Assembly: GCF_009498525.1 (NCBI RefSeq)
Contig: NZ_QSNT01000002.1
Location: forward strand, 930,001-994,000
Direction: 5' to 3'
Origin: Rhizobium sp. ICMP 5592
GTDB taxonomy: Bacteria; Pseudomonadota; Alphaproteobacteria; Rhizobiales; Rhizobiaceae
DNA: 64,000 bases
Shown: positions 44,434-52,917 of the stretch, one piece after another
How positions within the stretch are numbered: position 1 is the first letter of the stretch
Layout of the letters: every line of letters starts with the position of its first letter
The notes under the pieces: model-generated
Told to the model about the DNA's origin: nothing
The model's input: only the letters and a program-made list of their open reading frames with translations
Databases searched by the model: none
Program-made: the position numbers and the translations under genes

Positions 44434-45029
44434 GTGCGGCTGGCGATCTTCTTCAGGCTTTTCATGACTACGTGGCGTCGCGAAGCGATCCCCTATTGCA
44501 GCGCTTCATGAACGGCTTCGATTGGCGGATGGATGAGCGGCTGCTTGCTGCTCACAGGCTGCCTGTTCTGGACTATCTGAATGGGCTCCCCGGGCCGGCC
44601 GATGCCGCAGAGCGTAATCTATTCTCCATCCTGTCAAGCACCGCAAGCGCTCTGCATTGGGGGCAGACCTATAGCATAGCCGATTTTGGCGCGGATTTTC
44701 TGCAGAGATATGGCTGGGTCGAGCTGTTCGGTACGCGCGGTCACTTCGTAAGCGGTGATATGGCCGGCGGCTTTCTGCTGCTCGGGCCGGGCGTCCATTA
44801 TCCGGATCATCATCACATCGCCGAGGAAATCTATATTCCGCTGACCGATGGGGCGCTGTGGAGCAAGGACGGTCAACATTTCCTGCCGCGCTGGTCCGGC
44901 GAGATCATTCATCATCCTTCAGGCATCCGCCATGCGATGCGGACCGAGGGAATGCCGCTGGTGGCGCTCTACCTTTGGCGGGGCGGACCGCTGGCTCAAA
45001 AATCCATCATTTCAGGGAGTGAAAAATGA
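44430..45029 (+). CDS. DMSP-lyase-family cupin protein in the cob operon
   Basis: 199 residues from the GTG at 44430, which overlaps the cobN stop and has AAGGAGG seven bases upstream. It is a C-terminal cupin with GPGVHYPDHHHIAEEIYIPLTDGALW (HxH...E..Y metal site) and GEIIHHPSGIRHAMRTEG (the second His), the layout of the DddL/DddQ-type dimethylsulfoniopropionate lyase family. The N-terminal about 85 residues are helical. Whether it cleaves DMSP is not shown. Tight coupling between cobN and cobO is unexpected for a DMSP enzyme and may point to another substrate. Confidence 0.75.
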   Translation: MSAAGDLLQAFHDYVASRSDPLLQRFMNGFDWRMDERLLAAHRLPVLDYLNGLPGPADAAERNLFSILSSTASALHWGQTYSIADFGADFLQRYGWVELFGTRGHFVSGDMAGGFLLLGPGVHYPDHHHIAEEIYIPLTDGALWSKDGQHFLPRWSGEIIHHPSGIRHAMRTEGMPLVALYLWRGGPLAQKSIISGSEK

Positions 45030-45670
45030 GCGACGAAATATCCGAAACCGGCACCGAAGCACCGAAGAACGATGACGCGCGCCATTCCGACAAGATGGCC
45101 AAGAAGAAGGCTGCGCGCGACAAGATCATGGCGACGAAGACCGATGAAAAAGGTCTGATCATCGTCCATACCGGCAAGGGCAAGGGCAAATCGTCCTCCG
45201 CCTTCGGCATGATCTTTCGCCATATCGCTCATAAGAAGCCATGCGCCGTGGTGCAGTTCATCAAGGGTGCGATGTGGACTGGCGAGCGGGATCTGATCGA
45301 GACGCATTTCTCCGATATTTGCCAGTTCCATACGATGGGCGAGGGTTTCACCTGGGAGACGCAGGATAGGGCTCGCGACGTGGCTGCGGCGACGGCCGCC
45401 TGGGAAAAGGCCAAGGAACTGATTCGTGACGAGCGCAATTCCATGGTGCTGCTCGACGAGATCAACATCGCGCTGCGCTATGATTATCTCGATATCAATG
45501 AAGTGGTGGAGTTCCTGAAGGAAGAAAAGCCGCACATGACGCATGTCGTGCTGACCGGCCGCAATGCCAAGGAAGAGCTGATCGAAATCGCCGATCTCGT
45601 CACCGAGATGGAATTGATCAAGCACCCCTTCCGCTCCGGCATCAAGGGACAGCCAGGCGTCGAGTTCTGA
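45026..45670 (+). CDS. cobO: Cob(I)yrinic acid a,c-diamide adenosyltransferase CobO
   Basis: 214 residues. The P-loop-like VHTGKGKGKSSSAFG (about 47-61) and VVQFIKGAMWTGERD and LLDEINIALRYDYLD segments are the CobO/BtuR signature. It attaches the adenosyl group to Co(I). The start overlaps the preceding stop by four bases (ATGA). A basic N-terminal extension of about 35 residues is typical of the family. Confidence 0.94.
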   Translation: MSDEISETGTEAPKNDDARHSDKMAKKKAARDKIMATKTDEKGLIIVHTGKGKGKSSSAFGMIFRHIAHKKPCAVVQFIKGAMWTGERDLIETHFSDICQFHTMGEGFTWETQDRARDVAAATAAWEKAKELIRDERNSMVLLDEINIALRYDYLDINEVVEFLKEEKPHMTHVVLTGRNAKEELIEIADLVTEMELIKHPFRSGIKGQPGVEF

Positions 45671-45688
45671 TTGGAGGAGTGAGGTGCT

Positions 45689-46492
45689 TCAGCCGACCGA
45701 TGTCATCTCCCTCAATGCATCAGCCGTCTGCTGATCCGCTGGGAAGAAGGATTCGATTGCCAGTTCCGACAGGGTGACGTCGACGGGGGTGCCGAAAACG
45801 GTGGTGGTCGAGATCAGCGAGAGGCGCCCCGCGTCTGTGGCGAGTTCGAGCGGCACGGCGATGCCGGCATAATCGCGCTCGTGTGGATTAGCCCTGTGTG
45901 CGAGCGGGGCGGGAAAGGCTGCGAGTTCCTTCAACAATGCTGCGAGGATGGGATCGCCGGTGGCTGTGATCTGCTGGCGGAGGCGCTCCAGCAGATGGGC
46001 GCGCCATTCCGCAAGGTTGAGGATGCGGGGCGCGAGGCCGTCGGGATGTAGGCTCAGCCTCAACACATTCACCGGCGGTTCGAGCAGCGAGATGTCGGTT
46101 ACGCCGGACAGCAAGGGTGCAAGGGCAGTGTTTGCGGCGATCAGCGTCCAATGCCGGTCGATCGCCAATGCTGGAAAGGGCTCGTGACCCTTCAAAACGA
46201 GGTCGACGGCGCGGCGTGCCGGGGCAAGTGCCGGATCGTCCAGCGAACGCTCCGGGAAAACCGGCGCGAAGCCGGCAGCCAGCAGCATCGGATTGCGGTC
46301 TCTAAGCGGCACGTCCAGCCGCTCGGTGAGATGGATCAGCATGTCGCGGCTGGGAAGCGCGCGCCCGCTCTCGATGAAGCTGAGATGCCGTTGCGATATC
46401 TCTGCATCAAGGGCGAATTCGAGCTGGCTCAAACGGCGGCGCTGCCGCCATTCGCGCAGGTAATCGCCAAGAGAGCGGGCGGGCATCATCAT
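45689..46492 (-). CDS. XRE-family regulator with MmyB-like ligand domain
   Basis: 267 residues. The N-terminal helix-turn-helix (about 9-65) reads LREWRQRRRLSQLEFALDAEISQRHLSFIESGRALPSRDML. The rest is the MmyB-like PAS-type ligand domain (ALAIDRHWTLIAANTALAPLL, VNVLRLSLHPDGLAPRI). It probably controls the NTF2-like gene whose stop it overlaps by four bases. The ligand is unknown. Confidence 0.85.
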   Translation of the reverse strand: MMMPARSLGDYLREWRQRRRLSQLEFALDAEISQRHLSFIESGRALPSRDMLIHLTERLDVPLRDRNPMLLAAGFAPVFPERSLDDPALAPARRAVDLVLKGHEPFPALAIDRHWTLIAANTALAPLLSGVTDISLLEPPVNVLRLSLHPDGLAPRILNLAEWRAHLLERLRQQITATGDPILAALLKELAAFPAPLAHRANPHERDYAGIAVPLELATDAGRLSLISTTTVFGTPVDVTLSELAIESFFPADQQTADALREMTSVG

Positions 46493-46854
46493 GCGGCCGC
46501 CGGCATCTGGTCGATGAAGCCATGAACGGCTTTCAGCCGCTCGCCATCGAGAATGGCGAAATCGGTGCCCTTGACCAGCGGTTCGCTGCCTTCCGGGCCG
46601 AGATCCCAGGAGAAACGGATATTGTCGCCGTGGCGATCGGCGGAACCGGAGAGTTTGAAGCGGAAATCGGGGAAGCGGTCCTGCACGGCGGCGACCAGAG
46701 CATCGATCTGCTCACGGCCGTTGCCGCTCATCAGCGGGTCGATATAGGTGCAGGATTCCGTCCAGGCTTCGGTGATAAGCGCGCGTCGGCGCGTGGCATC
46801 GGTTTCGTTCCAGACGGCGATATAGCGTTCGGCAATGGTTGTCGCGTCGGTCAT
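46489..46854 (-). CDS. NTF2-like (SnoaL-type) protein
   Basis: 121 residues from the ATG at 46854, with AGGAG upstream. The fold pattern is SnoaL/NTF2: AERYIAVWNETDATRRRALITEAWTESCTYIDPLMSGNGREQIDALVAAVQDRFPDFRFKLSG, then FSWDLGPEG and GTDFAILDGERLKAVHGFID. It could be an isomerase, a hydrolase or only a binding protein. Co-transcribed with the XRE regulator. Confidence 0.82.
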   Translation of the reverse strand: MTDATTIAERYIAVWNETDATRRRALITEAWTESCTYIDPLMSGNGREQIDALVAAVQDRFPDFRFKLSGSADRHGDNIRFSWDLGPEGSEPLVKGTDFAILDGERLKAVHGFIDQMPAAA

Positions 46855-46957
46855 CGGGTCTTCTCCTTTGGATCGCCTGAACCGTTCAGGCAGGGCGATC
46901 ATGGGTGAGCCCGCAAGCAGTATCAATTACGTCTCAGGTAATCAAAGCCGCTTGATA

Positions 46958-47743
46958 TCAGATCCCCAGCCAGACTCGGACGGGGTTTGTAGGGTCCGCA
47001 AGCAGCTTGGTGGCGAAGGCAATGCAGACGATGACCAGCAGCGGCTTGATCAGCCGCGCGCCGACACGCATGGCGAGCCGCGAGCCGACTTGCGCGCCGA
47101 GGAACTGGCCCAAGCCCATGGCCAGACCGACCTTCCAGAGGATGGCTCCGGAGAACATGAAGACGATCAGGCCGCCGAGGTTGGAGCCGAAATTCAAAAG
47201 CTTGGTATGCGCGGTCGCCTTCAGCAGGCCGAAGCCGGCGAGCGTGACGAAGGCGAGCATCAGAAACGAGCCGGTGCCGGGACCGAATGCGCCGTCGTAG
47301 AAGCCGATCAGTGGCACCAAGGTGATGCCGAAAAGGCCGGCGCTCATGCGACGGTGTTTTTCCACATCGTTGAGATTGGGCTTGAAGGCGAAATAGAGGG
47401 CGATGGCGATCAGCAGGAACGGCAGGATGATGCGCAGGACATTGCCGGGCATGATCGTCGCCAGTGCCGCGCCCAACATGCCTCCGATCACGGCCATTAA
47501 CGCCATCGGCAATTGCTCGCGAAGCTGCACATGGCCCTGGCGGGCATAGGCGATGGTCGCGGAGGCCGCGCCGCAGATCGACTGTACCTTGTTGGTGCCA
47601 AGCGTCTGCAACGGTGGGATGCCGGCAAGCAACATGGCGGGCACAGTGACCAGCCCTCCGCCACCGGCAATCGAATCGACAAATCCGGCGAAGAATGCGG
47701 CGGCAAAGAGCAGAAGCAGCAGATGAAGGGTAATGTCTGGCAA
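46958..47743 (-). CDS. TauE/SafE-family sulfite exporter-like membrane protein
   Basis: 261 residues with about eight membrane helices. The paired family motif DSIAGGGGLVTVPAMLLAGIPPLQTLGTNKVQSICGAASATIAYAR near the N-terminus, and its second-half counterpart GFYDGAFGPGTGSFLMLAFVTLAGFGLLKATAHTKLLNFGSNLGGLIVF, define the family. It probably exports sulfite or another organic sulfonate-derived anion. It sits beside the cob genes without obvious connection. Confidence 0.88.
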   Translation of the reverse strand: MPDITLHLLLLLFAAAFFAGFVDSIAGGGGLVTVPAMLLAGIPPLQTLGTNKVQSICGAASATIAYARQGHVQLREQLPMALMAVIGGMLGAALATIMPGNVLRIILPFLLIAIALYFAFKPNLNDVEKHRRMSAGLFGITLVPLIGFYDGAFGPGTGSFLMLAFVTLAGFGLLKATAHTKLLNFGSNLGGLIVFMFSGAILWKVGLAMGLGQFLGAQVGSRLAMRVGARLIKPLLVIVCIAFATKLLADPTNPVRVWLGI

Positions 47744-47894
47744 GGCGGGAACTCAGCGGCATGAAATCGAGGCGCCTTCTTGCATTCCTGTTGTGCCAAG
47801 GCAATTGCTGGTGGGACACATTGCGCGAAATTGACGGGCAGGGGATGGCTGGGTAGATGTGTTTGACCATAACCACCGCCGCCGAGGAGTGACT

Positions 47895-48299
47895 ATGACG
47901 ACTTATTCCAATTCTGCTCGCCGCTATCTTCTTGGCTTGGGTTGTGAGCGTGGCACGGATTGGAATGATGTGCGTCTGCTTGCTGAACGGGCCATGCAAG
48001 AGGCAGGGATAGGGGCAGATCAACTCCTTGCGGTGGTTTCGATCGATACGCGAATGAACGAGCCGGCGATGCTGGAGGTGGCCACGCATTTCCGTCTGCC
48101 GCTGCGGTGTTTCAATGTCGTCGCGCTGGAGCGGGAGACGCCGCGTTTGAAAAATCCATCCGAACTCGTCTTTGCCCATGTCGGTTGCCATGGCGTGGCC
48201 GAGGCGGCGGCACTGGCCGCAGGTGGGCCGGATGCAGAGCTCGTCGTTCCGAAAATCAAATCCGCCTTTGCCACGGCGGCGATTGCGAAAATCGGCTGA
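47895..48299 (+). CDS. cobE: CobE/CbiG-C-like cobalamin biosynthesis protein
   Basis: 134 residues from the ATG at 47895, with GAGGAG upstream. The sequence YLLGLGCERGTDWNDVRLLAERAMQEAG, LLAVVSIDTRMNEPAMLEVATHFRLPLRCFNVVALE and VGCHGVAEAAALAAGGPDAELVVPKIKSAFATAAIAKIG matches CobE or the C-terminal domain of CbiG. It takes part in the corrin ring-contraction stage, but its exact step is not settled. A perfect hairpin GTTTCGTC/GACGAAAC follows at 48320-48344. Confidence 0.85.
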   Translation: MTTYSNSARRYLLGLGCERGTDWNDVRLLAERAMQEAGIGADQLLAVVSIDTRMNEPAMLEVATHFRLPLRCFNVVALERETPRLKNPSELVFAHVGCHGVAEAAALAAGGPDAELVVPKIKSAFATAAIAKIG

Positions 48300-48513
48300 A
48301 CTGGCCGCCCCTCAGCATCGTTTCGTCGCAATCTGTGACGAAACTGACTGAGTTCGCTTCCGATATTGCAGAAATGGCCGCTGCAGGTATGGTGAGGTAT
48401 CTCGCCGATCGCGGTTCTCGCGTGTCCTGGCAATCCCAAAACATGATCTCCGAAACTGCGGCGCCATTTTTGGAGAATCTTATATTTTATCAGAATGATA
48501 AGAAGGAAATATC

Positions 48514-49464
48514 ATGCACAAGGTAATTTACGACACGGACCCAGGCGTCGATGACGCCATGGCGCTTCTCTTCCTGCATCGTCATCCGGATATCGATCTC
48601 CTCGGCGTAACCACGGTGTTCGGCAATGCCTCCGTCGATACGACGACGCGCAATGCGCTGTTTTTGAAGCGGGAGTGGAATATTCCGTGCCCGGTCGCCC
48701 GGGGCGCCAGCGTTACGTTCGATCCCTCGCGGCAGGAGCGGCCATGGCCGACTTTCGTACACGGTCATAATGGCCTCGGCGATATCGAGGTGCCGGCAAC
48801 GATCGATCTTCCAACCGATCCGCGTCCGGCCTATCAGTTCATCATCGATACCGTTCGCGCCAATCCGGGCGAGGTACGGCTGGTAGCCGTCGGCCGCATG
48901 ACCAATCTGGCGCTGGCGCTGAAGCACGATCCGGAGATTGCCACGCTGGTCAAGGATGTCGTCATCATGGGCGGCAATTTCTATGTTCCGGGCAATGTGA
49001 CGCCGGTGGCGGAAGCCAATATTCATGGCGATCCTGAAGCCGCAGATGCCGTTATGACCGCATCGTGGAAGGTTGTCGTTGTCGGTCTCGACGTAACTGC
49101 GGTCACGACGATGAGCCGCGGCTATCTCGCCGACATGGCTAGGGTTGGCGGCCCGTCGGTGCAGCTCCTGTCGGACCTGTCGCAATCCTATATCGATTTC
49201 TACGGCCACATCGTCGATGATGGCATGATGGTTCACGATAGCTGCGCCTGCGTCTATGTCGTGGCGCCGGAGCTGTTCGACACGATCGAGGGTGCGGTGC
49301 GTGTCGTTTGCGGCGGCATTGCCGACGGCCAGACCATCGTCAAGCCGAATGGCCGGCACTTCCCGGCGAACGAATGGGACAATCTGCCGAGCCAGATCGT
49401 CTGCACGGGCATCCGCTCGCAAGGGACGATCGACCTGATCCGTGACGTGATTCTCGGCCAGTGA
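48514..49464 (+). CDS. Inosine/uridine-preferring nucleoside hydrolase
   Basis: 316 residues. The N-terminal VIYDTDPGVDDAMALLFL is the Ca-binding DxDxxxDD motif. VAVGRMTNLALALKHDPEI, VVIMGGNFYVPGNVTPVAEANIHGDPEAA and VVVVGLDVTAVTTM follow. It cleaves ribonucleosides to base and ribose in the cytoplasm. It lies between cobE and cobA with its own upstream region (48345-48513) and terminator. Confidence 0.92.
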   Translation: MHKVIYDTDPGVDDAMALLFLHRHPDIDLLGVTTVFGNASVDTTTRNALFLKREWNIPCPVARGASVTFDPSRQERPWPTFVHGHNGLGDIEVPATIDLPTDPRPAYQFIIDTVRANPGEVRLVAVGRMTNLALALKHDPEIATLVKDVVIMGGNFYVPGNVTPVAEANIHGDPEAADAVMTASWKVVVVGLDVTAVTTMSRGYLADMARVGGPSVQLLSDLSQSYIDFYGHIVDDGMMVHDSCACVYVVAPELFDTIEGAVRVVCGGIADGQTIVKPNGRHFPANEWDNLPSQIVCTGIRSQGTIDLIRDVILGQ

Positions 49465-49482
49465 GCCGCTGAAATTGGAGCC

Positions 49483-49509
49483 GGAGAGGGCGGCGATGCT
49501 GCCCTCTCC
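49483..49509 (+). terminator. Terminator of the nucleoside hydrolase gene
   Basis: Perfect 9-bp stem GGAGAGGGC/GCCCTCTCC with a 9-base loop. The following sequence is AAGGTATTC, not T-rich. Confidence 0.6.
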
Positions 49510-49769
49510 AAGGTATTCTACTATATGGTTCGCTTATTCTATAATATTATCAAATAATTGTGGTCGCCCTGTCGCAATTCGATTCAAGCACTTAAAGCGT
49601 TGAATTGGGCTTGCTGTTGTCGTCGTTGGGAAAACGAATAGCGCACCGTTGCTGCCGTCCCGATCCGATTTGATCTACCATTCCATCGAGGAATCGGGAG
49701 TTCGACCGCTGCCCTCTTATCCCGTTCTCAAGATTGCAATTTTTGCCATCCGGGCATAGGACAGATGGG
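49510..49769. promoter_or_regulatory. Upstream region of the cobA-cobB-cobC-cobD operon
   Basis: About 260 bases, AT-rich at 49515-49565, presumably with the operon promoter. None of the conserved B12 riboswitch blocks can be found. Confidence 0.4.
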
Positions 49770-50618
49770 ATGAACGATACCGCATTTTCCAATCTGCCGG
49801 CGCTGGAGCCGGGCTCCGTCTGGCTCGTTGGCGCCGGGCCGGGCGATCCCGGGCTGCTGACCTTGCTGGCGGCCAAGGGATTGGCGGAGGCGGACATTAT
49901 CGTGCACGATGCGCTCGTTAACGAGGATTGCCTGAAGCTCGCCCGCCCTGGCGCTGTGCTCGAATATGCCGGCAAGCGCGGCGGTAAGCCGTCCGCCAAG
50001 CAACGGGATATTTCGCTGCGTCTGGTCGAGCTGGCGCGAGCCGGAAAACGCGTGCTGCGACTGAAGGGCGGCGATCCCTTCGTCTTCGGGCGCGGTGGAG
50101 AGGAAGCGCTGATGCTGGTGGAGCACGGCATTCCCTTCCGCATTGTGCCGGGTATCACCGCCGGGATCGGCGGTCTCGCCTATGCCGGCATTCCCGTTAC
50201 CCACCGCGACGTCAATCACGCCGTTACATTCCTCACCGGCCACGATTCCTCCGGCCTTGTGCCGGATGCGATCAATTGGGAAGCGATCGGCAAGGGCTCG
50301 CCCGTCATCGTCATGTATATGGCGATGAAGCACATCGCCCAGATCAGCGCCAATCTCATCGCCGCCGGCCGCTCGGCCGACGAGCCGGTCGCCTTCGTCT
50401 GCAATGCCGCCACGCCGGTACAGCAGGTGCTGGAGACCACGCTCGGGCGTGCCGAGGCCGATGTCATCGCATCCGGCCTGGAGCCGCCGGCGATCGTCGT
50501 GGTCGGCGATGTCGTACGGCTGCGTCCCTCTCTCGATTGGCTGGGGGCTCTGTCAGGCCGCAAGCTCGTGCCCGTAACGGAGATGCGGGCGCGCGGCGGG
50601 CGTAAGGTGCCAGCATGA
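49770..50618 (+). CDS. cobA: Uroporphyrinogen-III C-methyltransferase CobA
   Basis: 282 residues from the ATG at 49770. It carries the SUMT motifs VWLVGAGPGDPGLLTLLAAKGLAEADIIVHDALV, LRLKGGDPFVFGRGGEEAL and GIPVTHRDVNHAVTFLTGH. It methylates uroporphyrinogen III at C2 and C7 to precorrin-2, the branch point to B12 and siroheme. The stop overlaps cobB by four bases. The start is not firmly fixed, as no clear ribosome site is seen. Confidence 0.92.
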   Translation: MNDTAFSNLPALEPGSVWLVGAGPGDPGLLTLLAAKGLAEADIIVHDALVNEDCLKLARPGAVLEYAGKRGGKPSAKQRDISLRLVELARAGKRVLRLKGGDPFVFGRGGEEALMLVEHGIPFRIVPGITAGIGGLAYAGIPVTHRDVNHAVTFLTGHDSSGLVPDAINWEAIGKGSPVIVMYMAMKHIAQISANLIAAGRSADEPVAFVCNAATPVQQVLETTLGRAEADVIASGLEPPAIVVVGDVVRLRPSLDWLGALSGRKLVPVTEMRARGGRKVPA

Positions 50619-51922
50619 GCGGCCTGCTGATCGCAGCTCCCGCCTCGGGCTCGGGCAAGACCACGATCACGCTCGGCCTGCTCAGGGCGCTGCGGAAAAA
50701 GGGGGTTGCGGTTGCGCCGGGTAAAGCCGGTCCCGATTATATCGACCCCGCCTTTCTTGCGGCAGCGGGTGGTTCGGCCTGCCTCAATTTCGATCCCTGG
50801 GCCATGCGCCATGAGCTGATCTCCGCCAATTCGGCGCTGCACCGTGCCGGCGACCGGATGCTGGTCATCGAGGCCATGATGGGTCTATTCGACGGCGCCG
50901 CGGATGGCTCCGGTACGCCGGCCGATCTTGCCGCTTTTCTCGGGCTCTCCGTCGTGCTGGTGGTCGATGCCTCGCGCATGTCGCAGTCGGTTGCTGCCCT
51001 TGTGAGCGGCTTTGCCAATTTCCGCACCGATATCCGTATCGCCGGCGTCATCCTTAACCGGGTCGGTAGCGACCGGCACGAGACGATGCTGCGCCGGGCG
51101 CTGGAAGCGGTTCGTATTCCCGTCGCCGCCGTCATCCGCGCCGACAAGGGGCTAACATTGCCGGAGCGGCATTTGGGGCTGGTGCAGGCCGGTGAACATG
51201 CGGGTCTGGAAGACTTCATCGAGCATGCGGCGGAGACGCTCGCTAAGGCATGTGATTTCGGATTGCTGCTGCGCGCCGCGCAACAGAATATCGTTCGGCC
51301 ATCGGCCGCCAATGTCGCCCGGCTTATGCCCTTCGGTCAGCGGATTGCCGTCGCTCGCGATATCGCTTTCGCCTTCTGCTACGAGCACATGCTGCTCGGC
51401 TGGCGGCGGCGCGGGGCGGAGATTTCGTTTTTCTCGCCACTGGCCGGCGAGGCTCCGGCGGCGGATGCGGATGCCATCTATTTGCCGGGAGGCTATCCCG
51501 AGCTGCATGCGGGCAAGCTCGCGGCTGCAACGCAATTCCGTGAGGGAATAAAGGCTGCGGCATTGCGAGGCGCGCGGATCTATGGCGAGTGCGGCGGCTA
51601 TATGGTGCTTGGTGAGGGATTGGTGGATGCCGCAGGCGCCCACCACGAGATGCTCGGTCTGCTGCCGGTCGTCACCAGCTATGAGAAGCGTCAACGTCAT
51701 CTCGGCTACCGCCGCGTGACGCCGCTTGCTGGGTCTTTTTTCGAGCGCCCGATGACGGCGCATGAATTTCACTATTCGACGATCGTCTCGGAAGGTGAGG
51801 CGGACCGGTTGTTTTCTGCCACGGATGCGCTCGGTGCAGACCTCGGTGCGGCGGGTCTGCAGCGCGGCAATGTCGCCGGGTCCTATATGCATCTGATCGA
51901 CCTTGCCGGTGATGGCGCGTGA
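50615..51922 (+). CDS. cobB: Cobyrinic (hydrogenobyrinic) acid a,c-diamide synthase CobB
   Basis: 435 residues. An N-terminal ATP-grasp-like P-loop, APASGSGKTTITLGLLRAL, KAGPDYIDPAF, and the C-terminal glutamine amidotransferase domain with nucleophile Cys326 in GECGGYMVLGEG and the late HEFHYS are present. It amidates carboxyls a and c of the ring using glutamine. Translation overlaps both neighbours (ATGA-type), indicating a tight operon. Confidence 0.94.
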   Translation: MSGLLIAAPASGSGKTTITLGLLRALRKKGVAVAPGKAGPDYIDPAFLAAAGGSACLNFDPWAMRHELISANSALHRAGDRMLVIEAMMGLFDGAADGSGTPADLAAFLGLSVVLVVDASRMSQSVAALVSGFANFRTDIRIAGVILNRVGSDRHETMLRRALEAVRIPVAAVIRADKGLTLPERHLGLVQAGEHAGLEDFIEHAAETLAKACDFGLLLRAAQQNIVRPSAANVARLMPFGQRIAVARDIAFAFCYEHMLLGWRRRGAEISFFSPLAGEAPAADADAIYLPGGYPELHAGKLAAATQFREGIKAAALRGARIYGECGGYMVLGEGLVDAAGAHHEMLGLLPVVTSYEKRQRHLGYRRVTPLAGSFFERPMTAHEFHYSTIVSEGEADRLFSATDALGADLGAAGLQRGNVAGSYMHLIDLAGDGA

Positions 51923-52917
51923 CGAGCAGGATCATACATGGTGGTGGGATCACCGCCGCGGCGCGTCTTCATGGCGGCCGACCGGAAGACTGGCTCGATC
52001 TGTCGACCGGGATCAATCCCAATCCAGTCCCATTGCCCGATATCCCTGTTTCCGCCTGGCATCGGCTGCCGGACCAGCATCTGGTGGAGCGGGCGCGGAT
52101 GGCGGCGAGGGGCTATTATCACAGCGGCGATATTCTGCCGCTGCCGGTTCCCGGCACACAATCGGTCATCCAGCTTCTGCCGCGACTTGTGTCGGCCGGT
52201 AGCGTTGCGATCCTGTCGCCGACCTATGGGGAATATGCCCGCGCTTTTAAACTGGCCGGACTGCCGTTGAGCGAAGTCAACGAGATCAATGAGGTCGCCA
52301 ACGGCAATGGTCTTGTCGTCATCGTCAATCCCAACAATCCGGATGGTCGGCTGCTGCCTGTCGATCGGCTGCGGGAGTTGCATGATCGGCAGCAAGCGCG
52401 CGGCGGCGTGCTGGTGGTCGATGAGGCGTTCGGAGATATGGAGCCGGAAGGCAGTCTCGCGCCTTATGCTTCTTCCATGCCGAACCTCATTATCTTCCGT
52501 TCCTTCGGCAAGTTCTTCGGCCTCGCCGGATTGCGTCTCGGTTTTGTCATCGCGGAGGCCTCGATCCTTGCTCGTTTCGAGGACTGGCTTGGCCCCTGGG
52601 CGGTTTCCGGGCCGGCGCTTTCACTGGCTGCTTCCTTGATGGAAAACGACACAACGACTATCCGTAAACGTATTGTCGACCGCCGTTCGGCGCTGGACGC
52701 CGTTCTTCACAGAGCCAAACTCAACATTGCCGGCGGTACGGGGCTGTTTGCTCTGGTTGCCGACGAGCGCGCAAGCGACATTTATTCCCATCTCTGCCAT
52801 CATCATATTCTTGTCCGTAAGTTCGACTATGCGCCGAATTGGCTGCGTTTCGGCCTTGCTCCTGACGAGGAAGGCGACCGCAGGCTGGCCGGGGTGCTGG
52901 AGAATTATTCGATATGA
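51919..52917 (+). CDS. cobC: Threonine-phosphate decarboxylase CobC (PLP enzyme)
   Basis: 332 residues of the aminotransferase class I/II fold. It has GGITAAARLHGGRPEDWLDLSTGINPNP, GTQSVIQLLPRL, VIVNPNNPDGRLLP, VVDEAFGDMEP and the PLP-binding Lys in FRSFGKFFGLAGLRLGF. It makes (R)-1-amino-2-propanol phosphate, the linker precursor of the nucleotide loop. In Salmonella naming this enzyme is CobD. It overlaps cobB and cobD. Confidence 0.93.
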   Translation: MTSRIIHGGGITAAARLHGGRPEDWLDLSTGINPNPVPLPDIPVSAWHRLPDQHLVERARMAARGYYHSGDILPLPVPGTQSVIQLLPRLVSAGSVAILSPTYGEYARAFKLAGLPLSEVNEINEVANGNGLVVIVNPNNPDGRLLPVDRLRELHDRQQARGGVLVVDEAFGDMEPEGSLAPYASSMPNLIIFRSFGKFFGLAGLRLGFVIAEASILARFEDWLGPWAVSGPALSLAASLMENDTTTIRKRIVDRRSALDAVLHRAKLNIAGGTGLFALVADERASDIYSHLCHHHILVRKFDYAPNWLRFGLAPDEEGDRRLAGVLENYSI

